From positions 1 to 38,977 of the forward strand of contig JAJEGU010000056.1 of NCBI GenBank assembly GCA_022819645.1: DNA of 38,977 nt, given 5' to 3'. Position 1 is the first letter of the stretch. The number at the start of each line of letters is the position of its first letter. The DNA is from Pseudomonadales bacterium (GTDB lineage: Bacteria > Pseudomonadota > Gammaproteobacteria > Pseudomonadales > Pseudohongiellaceae). The notes below the pieces were generated by a model. That model was not told the DNA's origin. It searched no databases and saw only the letters and a program-made list of their open reading frames with translations. A program made the translations under genes and the position numbers. Positions 1 through 7,737 of this stretch are shown one piece after another.

Positions 1-98
1 CGTGGTTTTGTTTTGCCCCCGAATTCAATGGCTTACGCCATCGAATTCGGCGGCACTTCCATGTGCCGCAGGGAAGCTCTGACTTGATCAGAGCTTCC
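1..98 (+). repeat. 98-base palindrome-rich repeat, left copy
   Basis: This segment is matched almost base for base (about two differences) by the reverse complement of 38820-38917. It contains three consecutive hairpins: GAATTC-ATGGC/GCCAT-GAATTC (about 21-48), GCGGCAC/GTGCCGC around a TTCCAT loop (50-69), and a near-perfect palindrome centred on TGATCA (70-100). It starts at the first base of the window, so the unit is probably cut by the end of the contig. No coding function is visible. It is a dispersed REP- or MITE-like intergenic element. Confidence 0.85.
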
Positions 99-100
99 CT

Positions 101-141
101 AGGAGCCTGCGCCGCAGGAATTCACGGCTGCAAATCCGCTC
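101..141 (+). repeat. CCTGCGCCGCAGG-type repeat module
   Basis: The module holds the small hairpin CCTGC-GCC-GCAGG followed by GAATTC and a conserved tail running to GCAAATCCGCTC. A reverse-oriented copy with three differences in 41 bases lies at 32322-32362. Shorter copies of the hairpin part occur at 311-335, 1209-1233, 3025-3049, 19381-19408 and 32201-32221. It directly follows the 98-base unit, so the two modules can be joined or separate. Confidence 0.8.
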
Positions 142-187
142 CCGGCCGCGCCCGAAGCTGCGCTTCGAAAACGCTTGCCTCCACCCT

Positions 188-232
188 TGGGATTTTTCAT
201 TATCGCAAAACAACAGCGTGGTCTTGTTTTGC
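188..232 (+). repeat. Second copy of outer repeat module (AT-rich part)
   Basis: The sequence around TTTTTCATTATCGC and the following CAAAACA...TTGTTTTG inverted repeat matches, in reverse complement, 38902-38946 at the other end of the window with only a few differences. It shows that the 98-base unit normally extends outwards into this AT-rich module. The stretch 142-338 contains nothing else recognisable except a small CGAAG/CTTCG hairpin (152-166) and the upstream region of cysQ. Confidence 0.65.
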
Positions 233-310
233 TTACGCTGTGTATCCAGTGTCGGCACGAGGGTAAATGACCGACAGGAAAAAGCAAGGTCGCGGTACCA
301 GAATCCAGTC

Positions 311-335
311 CCGGGAACCTGCGCCACAGGAAATT
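311..335 (+). repeat. CCTGCG hairpin repeat overlapping the cysQ ribosome site
   Basis: A short copy of the CCTGCGCCACAGG module. Its reverse complement recurs at 3025-3049, including the neighbouring CCCGGGAA. The AGGAA at its right edge lies about seven bases before the ATG at 339 and is the only plausible Shine-Dalgarno sequence for cysQ. Confidence 0.6.
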
Positions 336-338
336 GAC

Positions 339-1205
339 ATGAACTCGGGAATGACAATGTTGGGAACGATTGAGGCCATTGCCCGGAGGGCCGGGGCGGC
401 GATCATGGAAGTCTATCGGTTCGCAGGCGGCATGGAGGTGCAATACAAGGAAGATGATTCGCCCCTCACCGAGGCGGACCGGCAGGCAAACGCCATTATC
501 ACCGAAGCTCTGGAGAGGCTGGAGCCGCGCCTGCCGGTGCTTTCGGAAGAATCGATGCTGCCCGACTTTGCCGAGCGCAGGCAATGGCGCAGCTACTGGC
601 TGGTGGACCCGCTCGACGGCACCAGGGAGTTCGTCAAGCGCAATGGCGAGTTTACCGTGAATATCGCCCGGGTCAGTGGAGGCGTGGCCGAACTCGGCGT
701 GGTACACGTGCCGGTGAGCGGCACAAGTTATCTGGGGGATACTGCCAGCGGCGCGTTCTGCCAGAAGGCCGGGGAATTGCCCATGCCTATTCAGGTGCGG
801 AAGATTTCCGAGCCGGGCCTGGGCGACTCCCGTCGCGAGTTGTTGAAAATAGTGGCAAGCCGAAGCCATCTGGATTCCCCTCTGGGATCCCTGCGCAAGC
901 GGCTTGAGGCAGAATTCGGCGAGGTGGAACTGGTCAATATGGGCAGTTCCCTGAAGATCTGCCTGATTGCCGAGGGCAAGGCCGACATCTATCCTCGCCT
1001 TGCGCCCACCTCGGAATGGGATACCGCCGCCGCCCATGCCGTGCTGACAGCCGCCGGCGGCGAAATCACCGATACCCGCTTCGCCTCCCTGCGCTACAAC
1101 AGCAAGGAAGGCTTGCTCAACCCACACTTTCTGGCAGTGGGGGACCGGTCACAACAATGGCGGAAAATCCTTGGAGCGATATTTGATCCAGCGGCGGCAA
1201 ATTAG
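339..1205 (+). CDS. cysQ: 3'(2'),5'-bisphosphate nucleotidase CysQ
   Basis: The product (288 residues) is a Mg2+-dependent phosphatase of the inositol monophosphatase superfamily. CysQ removes the 3'-phosphate from PAP and PAPS and so limits a toxic by-product of sulfate assimilation. The metal-site motifs are all visible: E70-E71 in VLSEES, WLVDPLDGTREF (D90, D93) and PTSEWDTAAA (D228). The Arg-Glu-Phe after DPLDGT is typical of CysQ rather than of inositol phosphatases. The reading frame is open back to 267, but those residues come from a repeat. The ATG at 339 has AGGAA seven bases upstream and begins where the family begins. It converges with the rhodanese gene 28 bases downstream. Function is assigned by family; confidence is high. 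Confidence 0.9.
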   Translation: MNSGMTMLGTIEAIARRAGAAIMEVYRFAGGMEVQYKEDDSPLTEADRQANAIITEALERLEPRLPVLSEESMLPDFAERRQWRSYWLVDPLDGTREFVKRNGEFTVNIARVSGGVAELGVVHVPVSGTSYLGDTASGAFCQKAGELPMPIQVRKISEPGLGDSRRELLKIVASRSHLDSPLGSLRKRLEAEFGEVELVNMGSSLKICLIAEGKADIYPRLAPTSEWDTAAAHAVLTAAGGEITDTRFASLRYNSKEGLLNPHFLAVGDRSQQWRKILGAIFDPAAAN

Positions 1206-1208
1206 CCT

Positions 1209-1233
1209 GGGCGCCTGCGCCACAGGAATTTTC
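1209..1233 (+). repeat. CCTGCG hairpin repeat between convergent genes
   Basis: A copy of the CCTGCGCCACAGGAA module fills the 28-base gap between the stop codons of cysQ and the rhodanese gene. Its small stem may be tolerated here because it lies between two convergent transcripts. Confidence 0.6.
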
Positions 1234-1629
1234 TTAACAGCCACAAACCAGCTCTTTTCCGATCCGGGCTTTCCTGCCTTGAGTGGCGTAGCCGTCTCGC
1301 TTCCACCAGTCCAGCCCGCCAATCAGTTCACGCACTTCAAAGCCAAGATTCAGCAGTTTGAGCGCGGTCTTGGTCGAGGCATTGCAGCCTATGCCGTCGC
1401 AATAACAGACATAGGTTTTCGCTTTGTCGAGCGACGCCGTGGTGGCGGAGGACAGTTCACGATGAGGCAGATTGAGCGATCCGGGAATATGTTCATTCGC
1501 ATAAGCTTCGGCAGTCCGACCATCCACCACTACAAAAGGCCCGCCATTTTCCAAGGCTTCGTATATGTCCCATGAATCCATCTCATAAGCAAGTTTGCTC
1601 TGATAGTGCCGCAATTGTTCGGCGTTCAT
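1234..1629 (-). CDS. Rhodanese-like domain protein
   Basis: A single-domain rhodanese of 131 residues, probably cytoplasmic. The sulfurtransferase fold is shown by FVVVDGRTAEAYANEHIPGS, then the active-site strand and loop VCYCDGIGCNAS, then GFEVRELIGGLDWWKRDGY. The catalytic cysteine should be the one in VCYC; the loop is of the GIGCNAST type rather than the classical CRxGxR, so the sulfur donor and acceptor are unknown. The protein ends in CGC, which adds two more cysteines. The ATG at 1629 was chosen over the upstream in-frame extension because AGAGGA lies eight bases before it and the extension reads through the end of the neighbouring permease. The permease gene lies 59 bases upstream on the same strand, so they may be co-transcribed. 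Confidence 0.85.
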   Translation of the reverse strand: MNAEQLRHYQSKLAYEMDSWDIYEALENGGPFVVVDGRTAEAYANEHIPGSLNLPHRELSSATTASLDKAKTYVCYCDGIGCNASTKTALKLLNLGFEVRELIGGLDWWKRDGYATQGRKARIGKELVCGC

Positions 1630-1688
1630 ATTGAATTCCTCTTTGAGACCTGATTCGAGCGGAGCCGAATTGTACAAAACCGGACGGC

Positions 1689-2996
1689 TCAGTGTCGCAG
1701 CCGCGCGGTCAGGAAGTAGAACAGCAGTCCGCTGCCGATGATCGCAAGGGAAAACAACGCTTCCACCGGGCGGTTGATCAGGGTGAATGTCAGGATCCAT
1801 CCGGTCACTGTGAGATAGACCAGCGGCGGCAGGGGAAACAGAAAAGTGCGATAGGGCCGCGGCAGTTCGGGCTGCCGCCGCCGCAGCACGAAAACGCCGA
1901 ACACCGTGACGAAACTGTTCAGTGCCATGGTAAAACCGGCAAAGACCAGCACCGATTCGAATGTCGAGGTAAAAATGAAAATCAGCGCTATCGCCGTCTG
2001 GGTGTATATGGCGATGGCGGGAACGCCGTGGCGATTCCTGCTGGCGAAAAATCCCAGCGCGGGAAAGTCCTCGCCGATTACCTGAATGACCCTCGGCCCG
2101 GCCATGGTCATGGCGCTGACCGTTGAAATCAACAACAGGGCGAACACGAGCCCGGCAAAACGCCCGCCCGCGGCGCCAAAGGCGGACTCGGCGACGATGG
2201 CGCCCACTTCCACCTGTCCCACCATGGCGTCCATGGGCGCCACCCGGAGAAAAACGAAGTTCAGCGCCAGATACAGCACCGTGACGATCAGGGCGCCGCT
2301 TGCCAGCACCCAGGGCAGGGTACGCTGTGGATTGTCGATTTCGCTGCTCAGGTAGGTGGCCGCATTCCAGCCGGTATAGGCGAAACTGACATAGATCAGC
2401 GCCACCGCGTAGGCGGCGCTGCCGATTACCGCCGCATCGTCTTCCCGGGGAAGAAAGGAAACCGGCTGGGGTTCGCTGGTCACCATCAGCGCCAGCAGGC
2501 AGAAAGCCACGATCACGAAAATCTTGATACTGGTGAAAATCAGCTGCGTGCTGCCGCTGGTGCGGTGATTGCCCGCATGGGCCAGGGCCATGACGATAAC
2601 CAGCGTGGCGGCGACCAGTTTGCGCCAGTTGTCGCCGAGCCCATCGGGAAACGCCGAGGCGAGATAGGCGGCGAATGTCATCGCTCCCAGCGCCGTGGGG
2701 CCGGCGAAGCCGATGGTGGAGGAAATCCAGCCCGACACAAAGCCCGCCGCGGGATGATAGATGCGCCGCAGCAGGTTGTATTCGCCGCCGGAGCGCGGCA
2801 GGGCGGCGCCGAGCTCGGCGTAGGAAAGCGCGCCGCTGAGCGCCACCAGGCCACCCACGGCCCAGAGCATGAGCAGGGCAAAGCCCGAGCGGATGTCCAC
2901 CAACTGGAATCCGAGGCTGGTGAAAACCCCGGTGCCGATCATGTTGGCGACTACCATGGCGGTAACAGTGTAAAAACGGAATTTGCTCGACGCCAT
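1689..2996 (-). CDS. APC-family amino acid permease
   Basis: A 435-residue integral inner-membrane transporter with about 12 hydrophobic segments. The first helix carries the APC-superfamily signature (TVTAMVVANMIGTGVFTSLG), where the broken helix with its glycines binds substrate and ion. SGGEYNLLRRIYHPAAGFVSGW and the later EIDNPQRTLP loop are also typical of amino acid permeases. Substrate cannot be read from the sequence. The frame is open up to 3266, but the extra N-terminal part translates two intergenic repeats, so the ATG at 2996, just before the first helix, is preferred. The gene diverges from the FG-GAP gene at 3257; the 260 bases between contain two repeats and presumably both promoters. 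Confidence 0.88.
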   Translation of the reverse strand: MASSKFRFYTVTAMVVANMIGTGVFTSLGFQLVDIRSGFALLMLWAVGGLVALSGALSYAELGAALPRSGGEYNLLRRIYHPAAGFVSGWISSTIGFAGPTALGAMTFAAYLASAFPDGLGDNWRKLVAATLVIVMALAHAGNHRTSGSTQLIFTSIKIFVIVAFCLLALMVTSEPQPVSFLPREDDAAVIGSAAYAVALIYVSFAYTGWNAATYLSSEIDNPQRTLPWVLASGALIVTVLYLALNFVFLRVAPMDAMVGQVEVGAIVAESAFGAAGGRFAGLVFALLLISTVSAMTMAGPRVIQVIGEDFPALGFFASRNRHGVPAIAIYTQTAIALIFIFTSTFESVLVFAGFTMALNSFVTVFGVFVLRRRQPELPRPYRTFLFPLPPLVYLTVTGWILTFTLINRPVEALFSLAIIGSGLLFYFLTARLRH

Positions 2997-3024
2997 GATT
3001 GTGAACCTGGGGGACGGCGCAGCA

Positions 3025-3049
3025 GGAGCCTGCGGCGCAGGTTCCCGGG
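3025..3049 (-). repeat. CCTGCG hairpin repeat
   Basis: A copy of the CCTGCGGCGCAGG module plus flanking CCCGGG, in inverse orientation to the copy at 311-335. It lies in the divergent intergenic region 2997-3256. No clear promoter motif could be told apart from the repeat sequence there. Confidence 0.6.
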
Positions 3050-3118
3050 AAACTGTCTGAATGGGTTGCAGATTATCCTCCGGCGAACCGCCTGAGTCCA
3101 TGCCAAATTCTCCCGCCA

Positions 3119-3142
3119 TTCCGCGACTTCGCGCAGAATGAC
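3119..3142 (-). repeat. GTCATTCTGCGCG-type repeat
   Basis: A reverse-oriented copy of the second dispersed repeat family, whose core is GTCATTCTGCGCGAAGTCGC. Other copies lie at 7541-7576, 12236-12256, 13311-13336, 32125-32194 and 38766-38802, all in intergenic DNA. Confidence 0.7.
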
Positions 3143-3256
3143 AGTGCGTTTCTCGGATTGACATGGCAAAGCGTGGCGACGATTCCCTGGAGTAACGGCG
3201 GGGTAGGGACATCGACCTGGCTTCTGCTACCATCGGGCGGTAATCGGGAGAAAGAC

Positions 3257-4681
3257 ATGCGCGCAAACCTTGCCCGCCCGGGCCTTGCCCTGCTGCTGCT
3301 TGCCGGCGCGGCCCAGGCGCAGACGCCGGTGGGCGATACTCTCACCCGCGCCCGGGCCGCTGACGGTGGTTTCATCAGTTGGCGTGAACACATCATCGAC
3401 GATTCCGAAGTCACCGGCGTGCCCTTCAGCGGCAGCGACGGGCTGGTGATGGGCGATATCGACCAGGACGGCTTCGAGGATGTGGTGTCAGTCCACGAAT
3501 CCGACGCCGAATACGACTCGGCCCGGTTCCGGCCCGGGTTCGTGGCGCCGCTCGCCGGCCACGTGCGAATCGCCTTTGCCTCCGAATCCCCCGAGGACTG
3601 GACCAATATCACCATCGCCGAAGCCGCGGACGCCCCCGCGCCGGAAGACGCCGCCCTCGCCGACATGAATGGCGACGGCTGGCTCGACGTGCTCGTGGCA
3701 GCCGAACTTTCCCACATCATCTACCTGCAGAATCCAGGCCCCGGCGCCCGCGACGAAACCTGGCCGCGGCTGATCCTGCCCATGACCCGGGACCGCGGCT
3801 CCTACATTCGCGTATTCGCCGCCGACCTCGACAATGACGGCATTCCCGAAGTCACCGCGCCCAACAAGGGCGCCCAGACTCCAGGCCCGGAGGATTATGC
3901 CCGCTCCACGCCGGTGGAGCTGTTCCGGCTTGACGGCGACCCACTCGACGGCGAGGCATGGCGGCGCAGCGAGCTTGGCCGCTACAGCATTCCCCAGAAT
4001 GCCGAGCCGGTGGACCTCGACGGCGACGGTGACCTCGATATCGTGGTGGGAGCCCGGGGCGAGAACAGGCTCGTGCTGTTCGAAAATCTCGGCGGCGCCG
4101 GCCCGCAATTCGCCGAGCGCGCCATCGGCATCAACGGCCCGGCGATGGCGGGCTTCAATCTCGAATATGCCGACCTCAGCGGCGATGGCAGGCTCGACAT
4201 CATCGGCGCCGCCGGCCGGGGCCTGTCCTGGATTGAACAGCCCGCGCGCAAGGGCGACGCCTGGAATTCATTCCCCATCGGCAGTTTCACACCAGACAGC
4301 GTCACCGGCATGGAACTCGCCGACATCGACGGTGATGGCGATACCGACATCATGGTGGGAAGCTACAGCCGCGGGCTTCGCACCGGCGACGGCGATGTGG
4401 GCCTCGGCGACCCATTGGGCCGCATCGGCTGGTTCGAGAATCCCGGGGATGCGAAATCGGCATGGACCCGGCACGACATCTCCCGGCGCAAGCGCGGCAT
4501 GTTCGACAAGTTCATCGCCAGGGACATCGACCGGGACGGCGATATCGACTTTGTCGGCACCCGGGGCAACAGCCGGCCCCATGATGGCGTATTCTGGCTG
4601 GAACAGGTGCGTACCGGGGAAGCCGTGGCGGCATTCCGCCGGGCCCGGGCCGTGGAAAGCGACGAGGTGCCGCTGCCATGA
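3257..4681 (+). CDS. Secreted FG-GAP/VCBS repeat beta-propeller protein
   Basis: A 474-residue exported protein. Residues 1-22 form a Sec signal peptide (charged start, LALLLLAGAAQAQ). The rest is a run of about seven FG-GAP/VCBS blades, each with a calcium-binding DxDxDG loop: DIDQDGFEDVV, DMNGDGWLDVL, DLDNDGIPEV, DLDGDGDLDIVVG, DLSGDGRLDIIGA, DIDGDGDTDIMVG and DIDRDGDIDFVG. Such propellers are extracellular binding or scaffold domains; no catalytic motif is visible. The ATG at 3257 follows GGGAGAAAG and starts the signal peptide. The stop overlaps the next gene by ATGA, so the two are translationally coupled and may act together outside the cytoplasm. The ligand is unknown. Confidence 0.85.
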   Translation: MRANLARPGLALLLLAGAAQAQTPVGDTLTRARAADGGFISWREHIIDDSEVTGVPFSGSDGLVMGDIDQDGFEDVVSVHESDAEYDSARFRPGFVAPLAGHVRIAFASESPEDWTNITIAEAADAPAPEDAALADMNGDGWLDVLVAAELSHIIYLQNPGPGARDETWPRLILPMTRDRGSYIRVFAADLDNDGIPEVTAPNKGAQTPGPEDYARSTPVELFRLDGDPLDGEAWRRSELGRYSIPQNAEPVDLDGDGDLDIVVGARGENRLVLFENLGGAGPQFAERAIGINGPAMAGFNLEYADLSGDGRLDIIGAAGRGLSWIEQPARKGDAWNSFPIGSFTPDSVTGMELADIDGDGDTDIMVGSYSRGLRTGDGDVGLGDPLGRIGWFENPGDAKSAWTRHDISRRKRGMFDKFIARDIDRDGDIDFVGTRGNSRPHDGVFWLEQVRTGEAVAAFRRARAVESDEVPLP

Positions 4682-5760
4682 ATCCAATTGCCGAATCCCG
4701 CTGTTTCGCGGGAACATTCGGCCTGCTGCTGGCGGTTGCCGGCCCCCTGGCCTTCGCCCAGGCGCTGGAATTCCGCGTAAATCCCGACTGGCCGCAAATC
4801 CCGCTTGGCGACAACTGGCTCACCGGAGGGCTGGGCGGCATGTGCGTGGACCAGCGGGACCACGTATTCCTGCTCAACCGCCAGAATGTGGTGGCGGATG
4901 ATCTGGACGGCGCCCGGCTGGCTCCACCCATCATTGAACTCAATCCCCAGGGAGAAGTGGTGCAAGGCTGGGGCGACCCGGATTTGCTCGGCGGTCGCCT
5001 GCACGATTGCCAGCCTGATGCCGACGGCAATCTGTGGATCGTCGCCGCCGCAACCGGGCACATCCAGAAATACGACCCCACCGATGGCAGCCTGCTGATG
5101 CAGATCGGCGAAACCGGCTTGTTCGATTCCAGCGATGGCAGCCGTGAAGGCGAGCCGCTCAATTCCGACCGCCCCCGATTCTTTTTGCCCTCCGCGGTGG
5201 ACACCGACAGCAACGGCAATATTTATGTCGCCGATGGCGAACTCCCCGGCGGCAACACGCGAATCGCCGTGCTCGACGCCCAGGGCAATTTCCTGCGCCA
5301 ATGGCGGCTGCGGCGCGAGCCCGGCGAAGAAGGCGTCATCGAATTGCCACACTGCATCCGGGTATCCGGCGACGACCGGGTCTACGTCTGCGACCGCCGC
5401 GCCGACCGCATCCAGGTATTTGATTTGTCTGGCAATTTCCTGGGCCACATCGCGCCTGGATTTACTCCGCTCAGCGACCCGGCGGGCCGGGCAAGCGGCG
5501 CCCGGGGCAATGCCGTGGTGCTTGATTTTTCCCCGGACCCGGAACAGCGGCACCTGTACGTAATCAACCAGAACAGTGTTGCCGTGGAAGTGCTTGACCG
5601 CCACAGCGGCGAGCGACTTGCGAGTTTCGGCCACGGCCCCGGGCGCTACCCCGGGCAATTCGAACTGCCGCATGGCATTGCCGTGGATTCCCGCGGCAAT
5701 GTCTATATCGCCGAACAGGAAGGCCGGCGCGTCCAGCAGTTCCAGCCGGCGGGCCCCTGA
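4678..5760 (+). CDS. Secreted NHL-repeat beta-propeller protein
   Basis: A 360-residue exported protein. A signal peptide ends near residue 28 (LLLAVAGPLAFAQA). The body contains NHL-type repeats with the pattern G-x-h-x-V-D-x-x-G-N-h-Y-V-A-D: GGMCVDQRDHVFLL, DCQPDADGNLWIV, SAVDTDSNGNIYVADGE, HGIAVDSRGNVYIAEQ. The family includes the lyase half of peptidyl-glycine alpha-amidating enzyme, but I see no strong reason to claim that activity here. Histidines near PHCIRVS and PHGIAVDS sit where that lyase places metal ligands, so it remains possible. The start overlaps the FG-GAP gene stop (ATGA), and the DUF4153 gene begins eight bases downstream, indicating an operon. Confidence 0.83.
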   Translation: MNPIAESRCFAGTFGLLLAVAGPLAFAQALEFRVNPDWPQIPLGDNWLTGGLGGMCVDQRDHVFLLNRQNVVADDLDGARLAPPIIELNPQGEVVQGWGDPDLLGGRLHDCQPDADGNLWIVAAATGHIQKYDPTDGSLLMQIGETGLFDSSDGSREGEPLNSDRPRFFLPSAVDTDSNGNIYVADGELPGGNTRIAVLDAQGNFLRQWRLRREPGEEGVIELPHCIRVSGDDRVYVCDRRADRIQVFDLSGNFLGHIAPGFTPLSDPAGRASGARGNAVVLDFSPDPEQRHLYVINQNSVAVEVLDRHSGERLASFGHGPGRYPGQFELPHGIAVDSRGNVYIAEQEGRRVQQFQPAGP

Positions 5761-5768
5761 GACCGGCA

Positions 5769-7499
5769 ATGGAGGCGCAAGTCCCGGCAACCGCGAGGCC
5801 GCAACTGCGGCTGATGCTGGTGATTTCCCTGGCCCAGGGCCTGGCGCTGTTCCTGCTCTGGCGCGCGGGGAGCAATGAAGTCTGGCCAAGCCAGACCCCG
5901 CTGCTGAATTTCCCGCTCTGGACCCTGGCGGTGACGCTGCCGCTGTCGCTGCTGCTGGGCCTGGAAAGCGGCAATCAGCGCCGGACCCTGGCCATCGCCG
6001 GCGGCTTTTGCGCCGTGCTGTCGCTGCTTGCCGCCTACATCGGCTGGCAGGCCACTCCCTGGGGCGAATTTCCGGTGGATTCCATCCTCGCCGCGTACAT
6101 TCTGCCCCTGATCCTCGCCTGCTTTCTCGCCCTGCTGTATCTTCGCCCCCTGGCAGAGGGCAGAAAGCCCGATTACGGCGAGATCTTCACCGATTCCTGG
6201 CGCAATGCCCTGGTGGCCGGGTTGTCCTGGGCGCTGGCCCTGGGAGTGACCGCGGTGCTGATGCTCTGGGGCGAATTGTTCCGCGTGATCGGCATCGAGT
6301 TCTTCATCGACCTGTTCACCGAAGACTGGTTCCTGTTTCCGGTGCTGTCCGTGGTGGTCGGGCTCGGCATATACATATTCCGCGGGCTCGCCCGGGTCAT
6401 CGACGGCATCTCCAGCCTGTTGCAGGGGCTGATGTGGCTGTTGCTGCCGCTGGCGCTAACCGTTACCGCGCTGTTTCTCGCCGCCCTGCCATTCACCGGA
6501 CTGGAGCCCTTGTGGGATACCGGCAGCGGCACTTCCCTGCTGATGGCGCTCAATCTGTTCGCCCTCTTCACCCTCAATGCGGTGTACCAGCAGGGTGGCC
6601 GGGAACCGTATCCGGCAGTGCTGCACCGCCTGCTCGGCATCGCCGTTGTCCTGTTGCCGATAATCTCGCTGCTGGCGCTGTACGGGCTGTACTTGCGGGT
6701 CGATCAATACGGCTGGACCGTGGCCCGCTGCTGGGCCCTGCTCATCAGTCTGCTGATCACCCTGTTTTCCCTGGGCTACACCGGTGGCATCATCCGCCTG
6801 CGGGAGCGCTGGACGGACAAGCTGTCCCGCGTCAATCTGCCCATGAGCGTCCTGATGATCGGGCTCGTCCTGCTGCTGAATTCACCCCTGCTCGACTTCC
6901 GCAAGATCTCCCTGACCAGTCAGCAGGCTCGGGTGGAGCGCGGCGAGATCGCAATGGAGCAATTCGACTTTTTCGACGCCAGGGAAAACATGGGCCGCCC
7001 CGCCTGGCGCTGGATGCGGGAAGTCATCGAGGAAAACGGGGAATCCAACCCGGAACTTGCCCGCCTCGCGCTGGAGCCGGTCCGCCCGGATTACGGATTA
7101 CGATCCGGCCCCGGGCGCCAGCCGATCGATTTCGAGCAGGACGTGATCTACCGTCCCACGCCTTTCACCGTACCCGAAGCCTTGCGCGGCGAAATGCGGT
7201 TCTCGCCTGCCGCGCAAACCGCGCAATACGAGCCGGACGCCGAACTGTACCTGTTCCAGGCCGACCTCAACCAGGACGGCAACCCGGAATATGTGCTGAT
7301 CTGCAGCTTTGACGAAGCCCTGATCGCCAGCGGTTTCCGCCAGGATGCCAACGGCGCCTGGCGCCTTTTCCCGATGATTCCGTCCGATGGCCCCGTTTCA
7401 GACGCGAACCGGACCCTGTCCACCGCCTCCATGGAAATCGTCACCCCGGAATTCAGCCACCTGCAAGTCGGCGATCTTGCTTTCCGGGTGGCGGATTAA
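5769..7499 (+). CDS. DUF4153 domain membrane protein
   Basis: A 576-residue polytopic inner-membrane protein with about 11-12 hydrophobic helices in the first 380 residues and a soluble C-terminal part of about 190 residues. The membrane part resembles DUF4153: FALFTLNAVYQQGG, then LLALYGLYLRVDQYGWTVAR, a conserved loop in that family. Its function is not established. The C-terminal part carries a DLNQDGNPEYVLIC segment that looks like one more calcium-type loop, as in the FG-GAP gene upstream. The ATG lies eight bases after the NHL gene stop with only a weak ribosome site. The gene is probably the last of the 3257-7499 operon. Confidence 0.75.
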   Translation: MEAQVPATARPQLRLMLVISLAQGLALFLLWRAGSNEVWPSQTPLLNFPLWTLAVTLPLSLLLGLESGNQRRTLAIAGGFCAVLSLLAAYIGWQATPWGEFPVDSILAAYILPLILACFLALLYLRPLAEGRKPDYGEIFTDSWRNALVAGLSWALALGVTAVLMLWGELFRVIGIEFFIDLFTEDWFLFPVLSVVVGLGIYIFRGLARVIDGISSLLQGLMWLLLPLALTVTALFLAALPFTGLEPLWDTGSGTSLLMALNLFALFTLNAVYQQGGREPYPAVLHRLLGIAVVLLPIISLLALYGLYLRVDQYGWTVARCWALLISLLITLFSLGYTGGIIRLRERWTDKLSRVNLPMSVLMIGLVLLLNSPLLDFRKISLTSQQARVERGEIAMEQFDFFDARENMGRPAWRWMREVIEENGESNPELARLALEPVRPDYGLRSGPGRQPIDFEQDVIYRPTPFTVPEALRGEMRFSPAAQTAQYEPDAELYLFQADLNQDGNPEYVLICSFDEALIASGFRQDANGAWRLFPMIPSDGPVSDANRTLSTASMEIVTPEFSHLQVGDLAFRVAD

Positions 7500-7506
7500 A
7501 ATCTGA

Positions 7507-7664
7507 TCAGCAATTCTCATTTTGGCGCTCCAGCCTTCATGTCATTCTGCGCGAAGCGAAGCGCAGTCGCAGAATCTCTTGCAGCGGCCACATAATGATA
7601 TCCCGCGACTGCGCGCAGGATGACCAATTGTGAGCGCGCCCATTGCCATAATGAGAATTGCTGA
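7507..7664. mobile_element. MITE-like element with 20-base terminal inverted repeats
   Basis: The ends 7507-7526 and 7645-7664 are inverted copies with one mismatch (TCAGCAATTCTCATT at the left, its complement at the right). Inside them a copy of the GTCATTCTGCGCG repeat (7541-7576) faces a second, degenerate copy (about 7603-7623), so the whole 158 bases form one long imperfect palindrome. It carries no open reading frame of note. I see no convincing target-site duplication. It fills most of the 238-base gap between the DUF4153 gene and the leucine-rich-repeat protease gene. Confidence 0.6.
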
Positions 7665-7737
7665 CTTCGATTACACGGAAGTGACTTTCCGCCCTTCTTG
7701 CTGGCAATATGGCCAAAAATTCCAGGATGGACCCACA

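Noticed and set aside
1-266. CRISPR array or phage attachment site in the hairpin-rich left end
   Set aside because: The hairpins differ from each other and are not evenly spaced with unique spacers, and the same modules occur at many intergenic sites.
99-1127. Long minus-strand open frame opposite cysQ
   Set aside because: It is a shadow of cysQ in high-GC DNA; its protein has no family motif, while the plus-strand frame has the full CysQ metal site.
2997-3266. Ninety-codon N-terminal extension of the APC permease
   Set aside because: It translates two dispersed repeats and lies before the first transmembrane helix; the ATG at 2996 fits the family.
4363-5889. 508-codon minus-strand frame across the two propeller genes
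   Set aside because: It spans two overlapping genes with clear signal peptides and repeats on the plus strand; composition alone explains its length.
5769-7312. Long second plus-strand frame (6008-7312) inside the DUF4153 gene
   Set aside because: It is arginine- and proline-rich with no motif, and the other frame has regular membrane helices.
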